64,000 nucleotides of DNA from Owenia fusiformis (lineage: Eukaryota > Annelida > Polychaeta > Sabellida > Oweniidae): positions 29,364,740 to 29,428,739 of the forward strand of contig CAIIXF020000009.1 of NCBI GenBank assembly GCA_903813345.2, written 5' to 3'. This document shows, piece by piece, positions 24,601 to 34,574 of the stretch. Within the stretch, counting starts at the first letter, position 1, and the number at the start of each line of letters is the position of its first letter. A program made the translations under genes and the position numbers. Under the pieces are notes generated by a model. The model was not told the origin of the DNA, did no database searches, and saw only the letters and a program-made list of their open reading frames with translations.

Positions 24601-27600
24601 AAATACCTGAATTCTCACCCTTGGATGTTGTTCATGAAACATACTTGATTTTCTCCCAGAATTAACTGAGAGTAAGACTCTCTAAAAGTTGTAATATTTG
24701 CACGCAATGCTGTATTTACGTAGTTAGATACTAACTGTTATTTATCTTGGCTTTAAAGTGCTGCATACTGCTTAACCTCTGAAGCTCTGAGGTTAACACG
24801 ATTTAGAGAAAGATTGAGACTTGTAGCCCTTAACAATTATTCTGTACAACTCATCTTGAACTGTCACTTTTGATTTTAATGCATTATCGCTTAGCTTATT
24901 TTTAGCTATATTCTTGTAAAATATTCAAATCTTGAAATTGTGAGCGTCCTAGCTTTGATTGCCTACGAGACAAGTTTGTTTCCACTTTGAAGAAATGAAA
25001 TAGTTGTTATGGTGATGAGATATGTTTTTCATTTGACCTTGAACTCGAAATATGACTCATGTCATGTGACCTTCAGCTATTGTCGATATGCTGACCCTAA
25101 TAGCTTTTCATCATTATTATCATATTAGTACTTTCATTTTACATTTTATTTTCGTTTGTTGTTGTTTTGTAGGATGGCAACTGCTAAAACAGCGTTCCTG
25201 CCTTTCATGTGCTGTGAGTGGGTGTCGGAAAACAGCCTTGTAGTAGCTGGGCACTCCTGCAATCCAATGCTGTTTCTTCATGATGACCGCGGACAAATGC
25301 AGTTCTTGCATAAACTGGATGTTGAGAAACAGTCTGAGGGTGGAAAGATCAAGTAAGTTCAAAAGGAGTTATCCATATCTTGCAGTGGATAACACTGATG
25401 ATTCAAGTCTCATATATATATATATATATATATACCTTCTGTATCTGACTTAGCATACTGTAGATACACTTAATTTGGCAGATTTGCTCAATTTCACAGA
25501 TTTGCTCAATATTGGCGGCTATTTAATGTGATGGATTCAGGACTGAATTTTAATTATTAATGTCACTTCAATGTGTATTTACCAAGATATTGTAAAGTTC
25601 TAATGTAGAATTTACATTTTGACCATTTTTGGGGGGAAAAATGAGGCACTGAAGCTTAATTCTGAAATTGCACTGCATGAAATGGATACTTGGAATTTTC
25701 CAAAATACAACTGAAAATTGGCAATCTGTCAAATTAAAACCATAGCCAAATTAAGTGTATATACGTTTTACACACAAAAGAATATGTTGCAATTGTATAA
25801 TATTAGTATGTGTCACTGTCAATAAAAAGAATATGCATTCTTGAATTGTCATCCTTTATTGAAAGATATTAAGTCCCAAATTTTGTCTCAATATTTTGAC
25901 CCCAGTATGACTTATATTCCATTCGCTTTCATTTTTGCAGCGCCATGAAGAGGTTCCAGATGATGGACAAGCAGGCGGATGAATCTGTTGACAAGAAGCT
26001 TGGTACAGTACATCAGAACAGTATCACAGGGATCTCTATTCATTCAGGCTCTAAGGCGTCCACGCAGAAGTTTGCTACTGTTGGCGTTGATGGTCAAATG
26101 TGTCTCTGGGACTTCAAGGTGAGAATATACATCATTTTATGTCACCACCAAAAGTGCACACCATGTTTCAAGTGAACTTTTAATGGCAGTTCATGTTTTC
26201 AGCACCAGATGTGCTGCAGTAGCAATTACTCTTCTTCACAGGCATAAGACTTAATTAATCCCTGTGCAGAGAGGCTATGTCTAGCCAGTAGTCAGTAATA
26301 AGATACTATGCAGTGATTATTTTAAGGCCAGTTACTATCACTATCAAAGTAATTAGCCTCTTCTCCACTGTCAAATGTGTGCACATCTTAAAGCTTTTAA
26401 CTATACTAAATTGTTTTAAAACAGGCCAGAATTATTATTTTAAACATGTTAGTCTGGGATTAGTATGGTATTGCTATAAACCCTTTGATTTTATCATGAA
26501 TGATGGACTTTTCCACATGCACATGTAATGATATTTACTTCATTTAGCATGCAGCATGGGCAAAATGTATTAATCTTTCTAAATAATGGCAAAGTACTGT
26601 TGTTCCTAATCTCTTGTTCTTATATCAAGTAATTATCATTGAGTTACAAAGTAGCAGCCTAGGTAACAAAAGGTTCAGAAATTAGTATTTCTCGGGGTAC
26701 AAAGCACTTGTTAGATACACCTGACAGAATTCAAGCTATGAAGTATCAATTTTATTAGATGGAAAGTCTTTTGTATCTATGTTTAATTTGATGAAAATTA
26801 CTTAAAACAGAATTTTAAACAGTCTTCATATGACTTTAACATTGTATGTTAAAATTTGAGAGAACATTACAGATTAAGTTTAAGAAACATCAAATTAAAC
26901 ACATATACAGCATATAAAACATATTTTGACTTACCAAACAGAAGTTATTCTAATAATTTCTTCACACAGCGGGGTGTTCTTTTATTTATTATTGGAGTAG
27001 CAGTTGTTATCTCAGGCTGGCAGGACAATAGGTGTTCTGAGAGAGTTGAAGCGAGTCTATTTACCTCATGCCGTATTCCACACATTCGACGATCCAGATG
27101 ATTGAAGACTTTATGGACAGCTTCAACACCCTGTTCTCCCCCAAGGCCCATGCCACATTTGTAAGTTTTTATCCATGGGACAATATGGTCCTCTAACAAA
27201 TGCTGTTTGGGGATAACTTTTATGTCCGGGAACTCTTTCCTATATATAGCCAGGTAATTGTCAATACTCAGCTGTATTGATTGAATTTGGGCTTCTTCGA
27301 TGCGCTCACAATGTCCAATGTAATTATGCACAATGGCAAAAGCTTCATTGATTTTGATCACTTTATTTTTTAATACATGGGCTTTGTCTAAAAGTTTGTC
27401 TTCACAACTCAAGGTGCTCGATAGTGAATGGGTTTTTCTGACAACCTCATTGGCCACATCCTCAATGACATCTCTTTTTAAATAACGACTCGCATGGTTG
27501 CCCTCAAACGCTCCACCAAAATAGGCCGCACGCTTGATATGATGTCTTTTGAGTACAACGTCCATTTCGGCTCCAATTGGTCCCTTGGTCGATTTTAGTT

Positions 27601-30600
27601 CCAATTCACTTTTTTCTTCTTTGATTTTTTCCTTAATTTCATTTTTTAATGTTTTGGAATTTGCACATTTCAGTTTTTTTTTGAGACAATGTATTTTTTC
27701 CCACTTTTCTACATATTCACCAAAGGGTGTATCCCTCTTATTATCTGGCAATCTATTGTCCTTGGCAATAGCACGACCCAAGGCACGGTCAATTTGATTA
27801 CAGCCTTTTAGAAGGATATTGTGATGCTTTAAAACAATTCCCAACAAAATATGTAAGTATGGAGGGCAAATCCGACTGATTTCTATGTCAAATAAAGGTT
27901 CGTTGATTACATTCATATAGTGTTTTGCCTTGGAAATATTACTTTCAGCTTCATCGATAAATTTATCATAATCACTTTTTAAAGTCATTTGTGATCTCTC
28001 TGTGATCCCGAGTGATTCTCTTTCTTTTCTAGGAATACTATATTGTGTATGACGAATATGACAATATAGACACGAGTAGGAACCAGATGGCCCAGATAAG
28101 CCCATTGCCTTCGTCAAGAAGTCATAGTCGCCACACATGAACAGCTTGATTTTTTTACCCCGCCATGTCATATTGTTAATCTGATCTATGTCTGGCTTAA
28201 ATCTCTTAAGAACTGTATCCAAATTATCCCTAGTATCCTTTGCTCTAAACATGGCAAAAACTAAGCAATTGTTTGTGTTATTGGGTGATGCAGTGTTTAT
28301 CACTTGTAGTGTCGTTTTGAAACTATTTCCTCCATGGTCTGCACCTAATTTTACCCATATTTCGTTTCTTGGAATAACTGGATGATCCAGACACTATGTT
28401 CTGAATTCCGACATCATGCTGAGGTGGTCTCCAAGGTACTTTGGCAGATTACTAATATAGGCCATTGGCAGTTTTTTATAAACCATTCCTTTCTTACTAT
28501 CTGGGGCGTTGGGATCTCTAGTTCTGAGAAGTTTTAGTTTGGCTTTTAGCTTTATCTTGCTCAGTAATTTCTTTTTATATTCCCTTTGTTTGTTTTGGCT
28601 TTCCATTTTTACATTAAATGAACGTAAAAACCTTGATATCTCCTTTAACTGTCCCCATGATATTTTAGCTTTTGTTTTCATGGCCATTATTTTGCGGGTA
28701 TTCATAACAGAGGGTTTTAATTTACATAAAAACTCCAAACGCTCCCTGGCCCTCTTTTTTCTCCGTTGAACAAGCCATTCTTTTGACAGCTGAGAGATTA
28801 ACGAATCACTGCCCTTGCCACTTATTTTTTCTCTTATTTTCTGTAGTTTTCTGGCTCGTTTTCTTTTCAATGGTGATGAGGCCTTATCACTGCCTACCCT
28901 TGGTTCTGGCACTAGGACAAATCTGAGGCACTGAAATTGTAGTTTTACTTATATCTGTTTTGGTATTCTTAATAAAATAAACAATCTTTATTTGTATACC
29001 CCCCTCCCACTCAACTAAAGAAAATACCTTGTAAGGGGTTGAAGCAATTAAGCATAGATAATTACAAGTACTATCTCAATGGGGATTAAGTGAATATCAC
29101 AATAAGATAATTACCTTTCCTCTTTTGTTGTTTACAATGAGCTCTTCAGGGTCATTATGGGCTTTTAATTTTCTTTTCACAAGGAATGTCAATAGCTGTT
29201 CTTCAAGTACAGATAATCTTTCATTAATAGGTTTCTTGAATAACTCCCTGATACTTTGATCACGGCCACGTCCAGGTGTCATACCCAGGTCAATACTCCT
29301 ATTAGTGGGCTTATTGGGTGTTTTCTGTTTTTTAGGGGTGCTTCTGTGTTGATCAGAAATGTCATTTTCATTAAAGCTAATTTCCGATGTATCCAATGCA
29401 ATTTCTGAATATTTTCTTTTGTTCGGCTTGAGACATTTATTGTCACTATAATTTATACATATTGCACACTTTTCTCTTGTGGCTTCTTTGGGATATATCC
29501 ATTTTTCATTTATGTTGGTGATTTTGTCCTTCAAATTTGAATTAAATACATCCTTATACTGATAATGTTTAGCACAATTGTAACACTTCTGGCATATGTT
29601 TGCAGGATGGTACAATGGATTGTCATTATCAAATTTCAATCCGGGAATAGCTTTTTGAATTGATTCTTGTACTTTTGTAATTGACAATGGCTTGTATTTC
29701 TTTCTATACACTGTTGTCTTTTCTCCACATAGTCTACATATCTTTTCTAAAGCCTTTTGATGATAACTGCTATGATCACTTGTATCCATTTTTGTCTGCG
29801 TGCATCCTTTACCGCATGTGTACTTCAAAATATTGATTTCAGTAAGGCATATTTGAAGCAGGATTTCAAGAAATCTGGCATATCAAGCACCCCCAGACCT
29901 GTTTATTCCTACAGGGGAGGGTCTTAACTTATATTTGGTACAATTTGCATACTGCTTGACATGCAGGAAATTTACTTATAAGGGGATAATGTTAATGGCC
30001 ATTAAGTTAATGAGAGATAGAGATAGATTTGATACTTCAAAGTTTGAACTTATATAACAAGATTCCCTGTCTACAGATGGGCTGCACACTTTATCTGGTT
30101 CAATTCCTGAGTATTGAGAGTATATAAATTGACAAACTAAGAGTTAAGGATCAAAGCAAAGATGTGTAATTGAGGCAGAAAGTGAAGCTATCTTTCCTAG
30201 CTACAGAGAGGAAGTAAGCAGGCTGCCATTTTGATGCTGCAGTTGCTAGCAGCAACAAGCTAATTAAATATTAAGTAGGCAGTATCATGTTTCTTTCTGC
30301 ATAGGGATTAAGTGATACATATGCTAAGGGGCTGGGGATGGTGTGAGTGTTTAATGGTCTCCATTTTTTGTGATGGCAGTTGGTGGTTGGTGTCTGTAAC
30401 AAATTCTTTCAACTTCCAATTACTTAACATTTAATACTGTTTAGACAGACTCAAATATCATCGACAAGTTCTCTGAAGTTCAAATCTGACTTTCAATGAT
30501 CAATTTTTTTCAAAGTCATCAAGTTCTCGGAAGTTCAAATCTGACTTAAAGTCCCCGATAAATCGGGCTACGTATACCGCCGTGTTTACATTAGGGGATT

Positions 30601-33369
30601 AGAAGAGTTTATTTTTTATTTAGGTATGCAAGCTATATCAATATCAGGCCTTCATTCATGTACTCGTGTGCATGTAATCAGCATGCCCTTCAATATTATG
30701 TAAACCAGGCTATTCAAGTACTACATAATGTACACTATTTATGTGTGTACTACATGGGAATACAATTCCCTGGGAAACAAAACACAAATACTTTTTATAT
30801 GTTTAAAATGAGCCATTTGATTGATGCATACACTAAATACCTTCATAAATAACATCTACAAAGTACATATATCTAATAGTAATGGTGAAACTTAGGCTTT
30901 GTATAAAAAACCTCCTACCCACGTACCCTCGTACCCACGTACGTGGGTCCTGACCCAGTCTTTAAAGAGTTAAATTTTTAAATGTTTAAAACATTATTCA
31001 ATCTCAGTTTATCCTGAATTATAGATGAATTTATGCATCCATATGCCTTTATTTATAGGTCTGACATCTCTCTAGTAAAATAAAATAAAGCCGGAATTGC
31101 ATAAATGTTCATTATTTTTGAGCTATTTGATTTATGTTTTTGATATGTCGAAATGTTTTTTGTTGATCGGGCAGTCTTACCTGTATAACACATCAGTGCT
31201 GATAAGCAATCTCCTAGCCTTCGTCCAGTGCAATCCGTGCCTCCTGTTACCTCATGCAGATTGTAAATGTCCCGGGATGTTTACCCTTGTCCAAAAGTTG
31301 ACATCTTTTTAAAAATATATTTCTTAGAGTTTCCAACCAATTAAATTCACCACATTTTATTAGATGTTTATTTCAAATGTTATTAGAATTCATTCTTACG
31401 AATATTATACGTTATTAACGTATGTTAGTCAAAGATTTGGTGTCGTTGTTGTCCATTGTATTCACGTTTTACACCGCAAAAAGCTAGAAACTACAAAGCT
31501 GAACTTTTATCATTCAAACCAGTTTTACATCAAATCATTGTCAAAATAAAACTCTACTCTTCATATTACCTAATTATGGATCACATGAATAATGTCGAAG
31601 TTTACAAAACCAAACTTACACTCCCCTGCATAAGTTTGGCAACTCTAACTTTTAATTCCATCTAAATGATTCACTGAACTAGTGCGCACAATTATCCTTA
31701 AATTGTGCCAAAAAGCGATTAAAAACGAATATAGCGAATCCTTCTACTTTTCAAATATTTCGTTATTCAATTGCGCCACGGTTAAACAGAAATGCAGCCT
31801 TTATTATTCCTTGAGATCGTGTGAATTGATCACTCTATCACTTTGTATCTCCAATTCTGATGTTAAATTAAATAAAAGACATAAGACAAATTACACGTAT
31901 AGTTTAAATCTGTCGTGCAAACAATGAATACTTGTAATATCGTTTGAAAGAATAAAAAGTATATGTGATAAAAATCGAAACTACAGGGTGTTAAAAAACA
32001 GGACCGATGAAAAGTTGAATAACTTCGTCAATCCAGAATCATCCAGGTCATTCAATGTGAATTTTGTTGTAAAAGTTTGACTATATTCTGCTCATGGAGT
32101 CAAAAACTACAGCACTTTACAACACATGCCCCATGTGGCCAATTTGCGCCAAGCAATAGATTGGTTGTACACTGTAAGACTGCCCGATCAACAAAAAATC
32201 GCTTCGATATATCAAAAACAACACTCAAATAGCTCAAATGAACATTATGCAATGCCGGCTTTATTTTATGACGAGACAGATGTCCGATCTACAAATAAAG
32301 GCATATGGGTACATAAATTCATCCATAATTAAGCATACATTGAGATAGAATAATGTTTAAAAAATGTTAAAGATTTAACTCTTTAAAGACTGGGTCAGGA
32401 CCCACGTACGTGGGTACGAGGGTACGTGGGTAGGAGGTTTTTTATACAAAGCCTGAAACTTACTTGGTTACGATTATACGGGGAATCAACACGGAATGAA
32501 GATTGTTCACCTTCCTGGCTTACCTCTGAAGCCTGTACCTGGTAATCTCTTTATATAGGTTAGCGAGAGTGGTGCGCCTGCGCATTTTTAAACTTTGGCG
32601 CACACTTTAAGATTGATCGATTATATTGTGAGCAACTAGGTGGTGACATTTTGTTGTGTTAATGCCTTGTTCGTATAGCAATACTACACCATTTTTATGT
32701 CACCACCACATTTTGTTAAAGTCTCCAACTTTTTGTGAATGGTGTTTGGCATCTGCAACAAATGGAAAGTGGTAATATTTTGTATGTTACTGCCTTATTT
32801 CCTGTTTTAAAAGTGTAACTTTTGTTATACATGAATGTCATATGTTATAATAAAAATCCTTGTTTCATATGATAAAAGTCATTGTGCTCTAAATATCCCT
32901 GTGTTATGAGAGTCACCATTCTATACAAGTCCCCATGCCATTAAAAATTGACAATAAAAGTTCCCATATTGCAAATGTATACATGCTTTAAAAGTTCCCA
33001 TATTGCAAATGTCAACATGCTTTAAAAGTCCCCATGTTGTAAATATCATGCTTTAAAAGTCCCCATGTTGTAAATGTCATGCTTATAAGTCCCCATGTAG
33101 TAAGTCATAATACAATAAAAGTCTATGTGTTGCAGAAGTCATCATGCTATAAAAGTTCCTATGTTGTAAAAAGTCATCATGAAAGTTCCCGTCGACACTC
33201 TAAAAAAGTCATCATGCAGTAAAGGTCCTATGTCATGAATATCCTTGTGTTAAAAGTCCTCATATCAAAATAACTAACCATGTTCCCATATAATAATAAT
33301 CATCTGAACAAGATTCTTATGTTATTTCAGACATTGGAGTCCTCTATTGCTGGCCTCAGACTGCAGTAA
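12688..33369 (+). CDS. ARPC1: Actin-related protein 2/3 complex subunit 1 (ARPC1), complete
   Basis: Coding exons are 12688-12754, 12942-13093, 13524-13629, 13953-14070, 14241-14300, 14604-14710, 16243-16345, 25173-25352, 25941-26118 and 33331-33369. They total 1,110 nt, or 369 codons plus TAA, matching the usual 370-372 aa of ARPC1A/B. All introns are GT-AG and phases agree. The start [18 protein letters not shown] fits the family; an acceptor at 12616-12617 shows the ATG exon begins with 5'UTR. WD40 blades are clear ([96 protein letters not shown]). The seven-blade propeller is a structural subunit of Arp2/3, which nucleates branched actin. The last exon codes only 12 residues and lies 7.2 kb downstream, beyond a transposon-filled intron. 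Introns 2-4 (13094-13523, 13630-13952, 14301-14603 among them) hold nothing recognisable. Confidence 0.97.
14780..16080. repeat. Interspersed repeat family B (gccatcttgcattctgg) in ARPC1 intron 6
   Basis: It starts ggtatgatatggtcgccagcttgacgggtgg, then has several degenerate units with agttctagagctgat, ggccatcttgcattctgg, gccatcttggaag and ttcaaattttcacacatgtt (14780-15225). A further unit is at 15970-16030 and a new start, aggtacgatattgt, at 16065. A similar start is at 63778. The segment between, 15235-15930, is AT-rich and unrelated, perhaps an insertion; I see no gene in it. Confidence 0.6.
17617..18600. repeat. 111-bp satellite, about nine copies
   Basis: The start atatgtgtataaatgt recurs at 17620, 17731, 17842, 17953, 18064, 18175, 18286, 18397 and 18508, exactly 111 bp apart. 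Diagnostic differences (tgttt versus tgtat, cacatg versus catatg, gagcta versus gagcca) show that copies 3-5 closely match copies 6-8, so a 333-bp trimer has duplicated. It lies in ARPC1 intron 7. I see no direct repeat/spacer pattern, so it is not a CRISPR array. Confidence 0.92.
19054..24642 (-). CDS. Probable type II membrane protein with BRICHOS-like ectodomain (partial, frameshift)
   Basis: Four minus-strand exons with GT/AG borders read in phase 0: 24642..24607 ([12 protein letters not shown]), 24332..24291 (ends YQEPYIQ), 20101..19958 and 19186..19054. The third encodes a short basic stretch (KKSERRCK), then about 25 hydrophobic residues ([18 protein letters not shown]), so a single-pass protein with the N-terminus inside. 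The fourth has [12 protein letters not shown] and, one base out of frame, [12 protein letters not shown]. The pattern (ETI-x-D...N-V...DF-x-K) resembles the start of BRICHOS domains. The single-base shift inside the last exon means pseudogene, polymorphism or sequence error. A later minus-strand stretch (16863 to about 16630, interrupted by TAG at 16776) may belong to it. The gene is antisense within ARPC1 intron 7. The BRICHOS call is tentative; the membrane exon is more secure. Confidence 0.45.
19752..19921. mobile_element. 170-bp pogo/Tigger-like MITE
   Basis: The ends are CAGTGAAACCTG and CAGGTTTTACTG, flanked by TA on both sides (19750-19751, 19922-19923). Interior phrases are shared with the degraded copy at 800-982. 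The ends resemble pogo-group Tc1/mariner elements. No coding capacity. Confidence 0.7.
20178..20835. repeat. Interspersed repeat family A, second copy
   Basis: It begins ttatcccaccacacaaattttgaggggaatatagagaagcc and ends ttgttcggtggtatttgctt...ttctctag. Internal ~130-bp units carry gataactcaaatac, ggttcaaatttt and atgcctaggga. It shows the form of the family A copy before LINE insertion at 7613. Confidence 0.7.
21402..23575. mobile_element. 2.17-kb element with TIR CATACCTGCCAACCT and ACCGTAAAA arrays, 5-bp TSD
   Basis: The ends CATACCTGCCAACCT and AGGTTGGCAGGTATG are inverted, and CCTTG flanks both (21397-21401, 23576-23580). Just inside each end are long degenerate arrays of about 20-25 bp built on ctaccgtaaaattttcaaaat (21415-21700 and 22845-23555). 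The middle (21700-22840) is unrelated and includes a short open frame at 21712-21951 of unknown meaning. Several frames stay open across the arrays by periodicity and are not genes. It lies in ARPC1 intron 7. Confidence 0.8.
23702..24039. mobile_element. 338-bp pogo-like MITE
   Basis: The ends CAGTAAAATCTACTAAGTGG and CCACTTACACAAGTTAGACTG are imperfect inverted repeats and TA flanks both sides (23700-23701, 24040-24041). The motif aagtgg(a)ac recurs inside. It is typical of pogo/Tigger-derived MITEs. It has no transposase. Confidence 0.7.
25412..25434. repeat. (TA)n microsatellite
   Basis: About eleven TA dinucleotides in ARPC1 intron 8. Confidence 0.9.
25467..25757. mobile_element. 291-bp TA-flanked MITE
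   Basis: The ends CACTTAATTTGGC and GCCAAATTAAGTG are perfect inverted repeats with TA on both sides (25465-25466, 25758-25759). It lies in ARPC1 intron 8. No coding capacity. Confidence 0.75.
26945..29789 (-). pseudogene. Transposase with RAG1-like N-terminal zinc region; one internal stop
   Basis: Exon 1 is 29789..29115 (225 codons) and exon 2 is 28930..26945. The 184-nt intron has a gtaatt donor and a tttcag acceptor in phase 0. Residues 18-111 follow the RAG1 N-terminal zinc-binding layout: KICRLCG (C18, C21), [10 protein letters not shown] (H61, C66, C69), H75, then W97 and CAIC (C108, C111), followed by a basic segment. Exon 2 has a basic linker and a transposase core: [10 protein letters not shown] (Asp ~423), CGDYDFL (Asp ~493), a Cys-x2-Cys finger (SGSYSCLYC), PPYLHILLG, and [10 protein letters not shown] (Glu ~824/828). 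These are the likely DDE residues. TAG at 28396..28394 interrupts the frame at codon ~404; the frame is otherwise open on both sides. The first ATG in frame is at 29789; upstream codons lack ATG. By family this cuts and pastes DNA. It resembles molluscan N-RAG-TP; assignment by memory of motifs only. Confidence 0.7.
26945..29828 (-). mobile_element. RAG1-N-terminus-like DNA transposon (N-RAG-TP-like), coding core
   Basis: Two coding exons of one transposon gene lie antisense in ARPC1 intron 9. I could not find terminal inverted repeats or a target duplication in the flanks (26119-26944 and 29829-30560), so the true borders are unknown and the copy may have lost its ends. The flanks are AT-rich; 30460-30555 has a ~50-bp phrase twice (aagttc-tcgg/ctg-aagttcaaatctgactt). 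No RAG2-like gene is visible. Confidence 0.7.
30566..30625. repeat. Fragment shared with the Penelope-like locus at 34575
   Basis: It shares ggctacgtata, gtttaca, ggattag and ttttttat phrases in the same order and direction with 34575-34632, so it is probably a remnant of the same element's end. Confidence 0.5.
30895..32453. mobile_element. 1.56-kb fold-back element, ~300-bp TIRs, 9-bp TSD
   Basis: The left end, beginning GGCTTTGTATAAAAAACC, and the right end are inverted copies over the first ~90 bp almost without mismatch. They continue with lower identity to about 31190 and 32150 (e.g. gatcgggcagtctta against its complement). TGAAACTTA flanks both sides exactly (30886-30894, 32454-32462). 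A 9-bp duplication fits Mutator-like or FB-type elements. The outer TIR has the self-complementary block cccacgtacgtggg. The centre is AT-rich with only short open frames and no transposase. It sits in ARPC1 intron 9. Confidence 0.85.
32860..33260. repeat. Degenerate ~40-bp repeat in ARPC1 intron 9
   Basis: Variants of aaaagtccccatgttgtaaatgtcatgctt recur about eight to ten times with drifting length. No coding signal. The last ARPC1 exon follows immediately. Confidence 0.6.
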
Positions 33370-34560
33370 ATGCGTGCCTACAACATGCGAAGACAACACT
33401 TTGGCAACTGTACACCAAAAATAATTCCACTGGACATCTTCATAACAAACAATCACAATCTTCCACCGAGATGTCTTGAGCAAACACGATATATTAACAT
33501 AATGATTACCCTAATTGACATTGTCTTAAATTTTCCCATCCTCTACTAATTCAGGGCTACATTTGCTAGAGGTGTCACGGAGCAACAAAAAAATCGGAAT
33601 GGTTCGGTAGAATCCACTTTGTTCTCCTTCTGGAGCCCTGCATTTAGAGGGTGCTATTTCTGTACAATACACATCTTACTAGGCTTTGCCAATTCAGTGA
33701 TCAATTAAACTCACAATAATAACAGACTTGTATTTGTATAATTAAGAACATTTTGTATTTCATATGTAAATGTATGATTTTATAATACTGTATATAACAT
33801 AGCAACAGTTGCCAATAAATCAATGTTGAAAACTTACATAATAGTTACATTTTATATTCACTGTAATAATCAATTCATCCCAATTTTTCCAAAAACCCAA
33901 TATTCCCATCACCGGTAAATAATTGAATGTTACCATTTCCTAAAATGTCTTTAATTTGACATTTAATATTTCTGGATGTAAATTATGATAAGCTTTTTGA
34001 TAATAAATAATCGATAATAATATATAAAAATACAATATGACTATTAAACAAATAAATATATAGGGTGTCCACAAAGTCTACAATTCCAATACAGTCTTAT
34101 ACTGTGTAGAGACTTCACGGTTACCCTGTACATTTAAATACACATTTTATAATGTAAAGTATAACATGACAAATAATATGTCTGTGTAGTCATAATCATG
34201 AAGATTTTAATGGAAATGACTTTGTCCTTCAAAATTCTCCTTGGACCACAAATACTTTTCTACTTGTACTATATTAAGAAAGACAAATAATTGTTGGCTC
34301 AAGTCCTGCCATATGTTAAATACCTTGGTGTACAAAATAATGCTGTATGAAATTAAAAAAAATTATATTTTTGACAATATGTGCTTGATCATTCATATGT
34401 CTATTTTATGAGCATTCTTACATTTATGAATCCATAAGTCAATTGTTACAAAAATGTGCATGTTCATGCAGTAATGCACCTCAGATTATTGCACTTAAAA
34501 TTCATTTAAAATCAGCAGTTTTGGCTTTTTGGGCAGCATTCTAAATGTTTTTGCTTAAAG
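33370..34560. other. ARPC1 3'UTR and intergenic DNA
   Basis: The sequence after the ARPC1 stop is AT-rich, and a consensus poly(A) signal lies at 33814. Beyond it I see no gene or clear repeat until the Penelope-like locus. Confidence 0.5.
33814..33819 (+). terminator. Candidate ARPC1 polyadenylation signal
   Basis: AATAAA lies 445 nt after the ARPC1 stop codon, in the right direction. No transcript data are available to confirm use. Confidence 0.45.
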
Positions 34561-34574
34561 TGTCCGCCCTTTTT

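Noticed and set aside
28394-28396. TAG read as an amino acid (alternative genetic code)
   Set aside because: Host genes here terminate with TAA and contain no internal TAG; one stop in a decaying transposon is the simpler explanation.
26119-30560. Search for terminal inverted repeats of the RAG1-like transposon
   Set aside because: No convincing inverted pair was visible by eye in either flank, so no element borders are claimed beyond the coding region.
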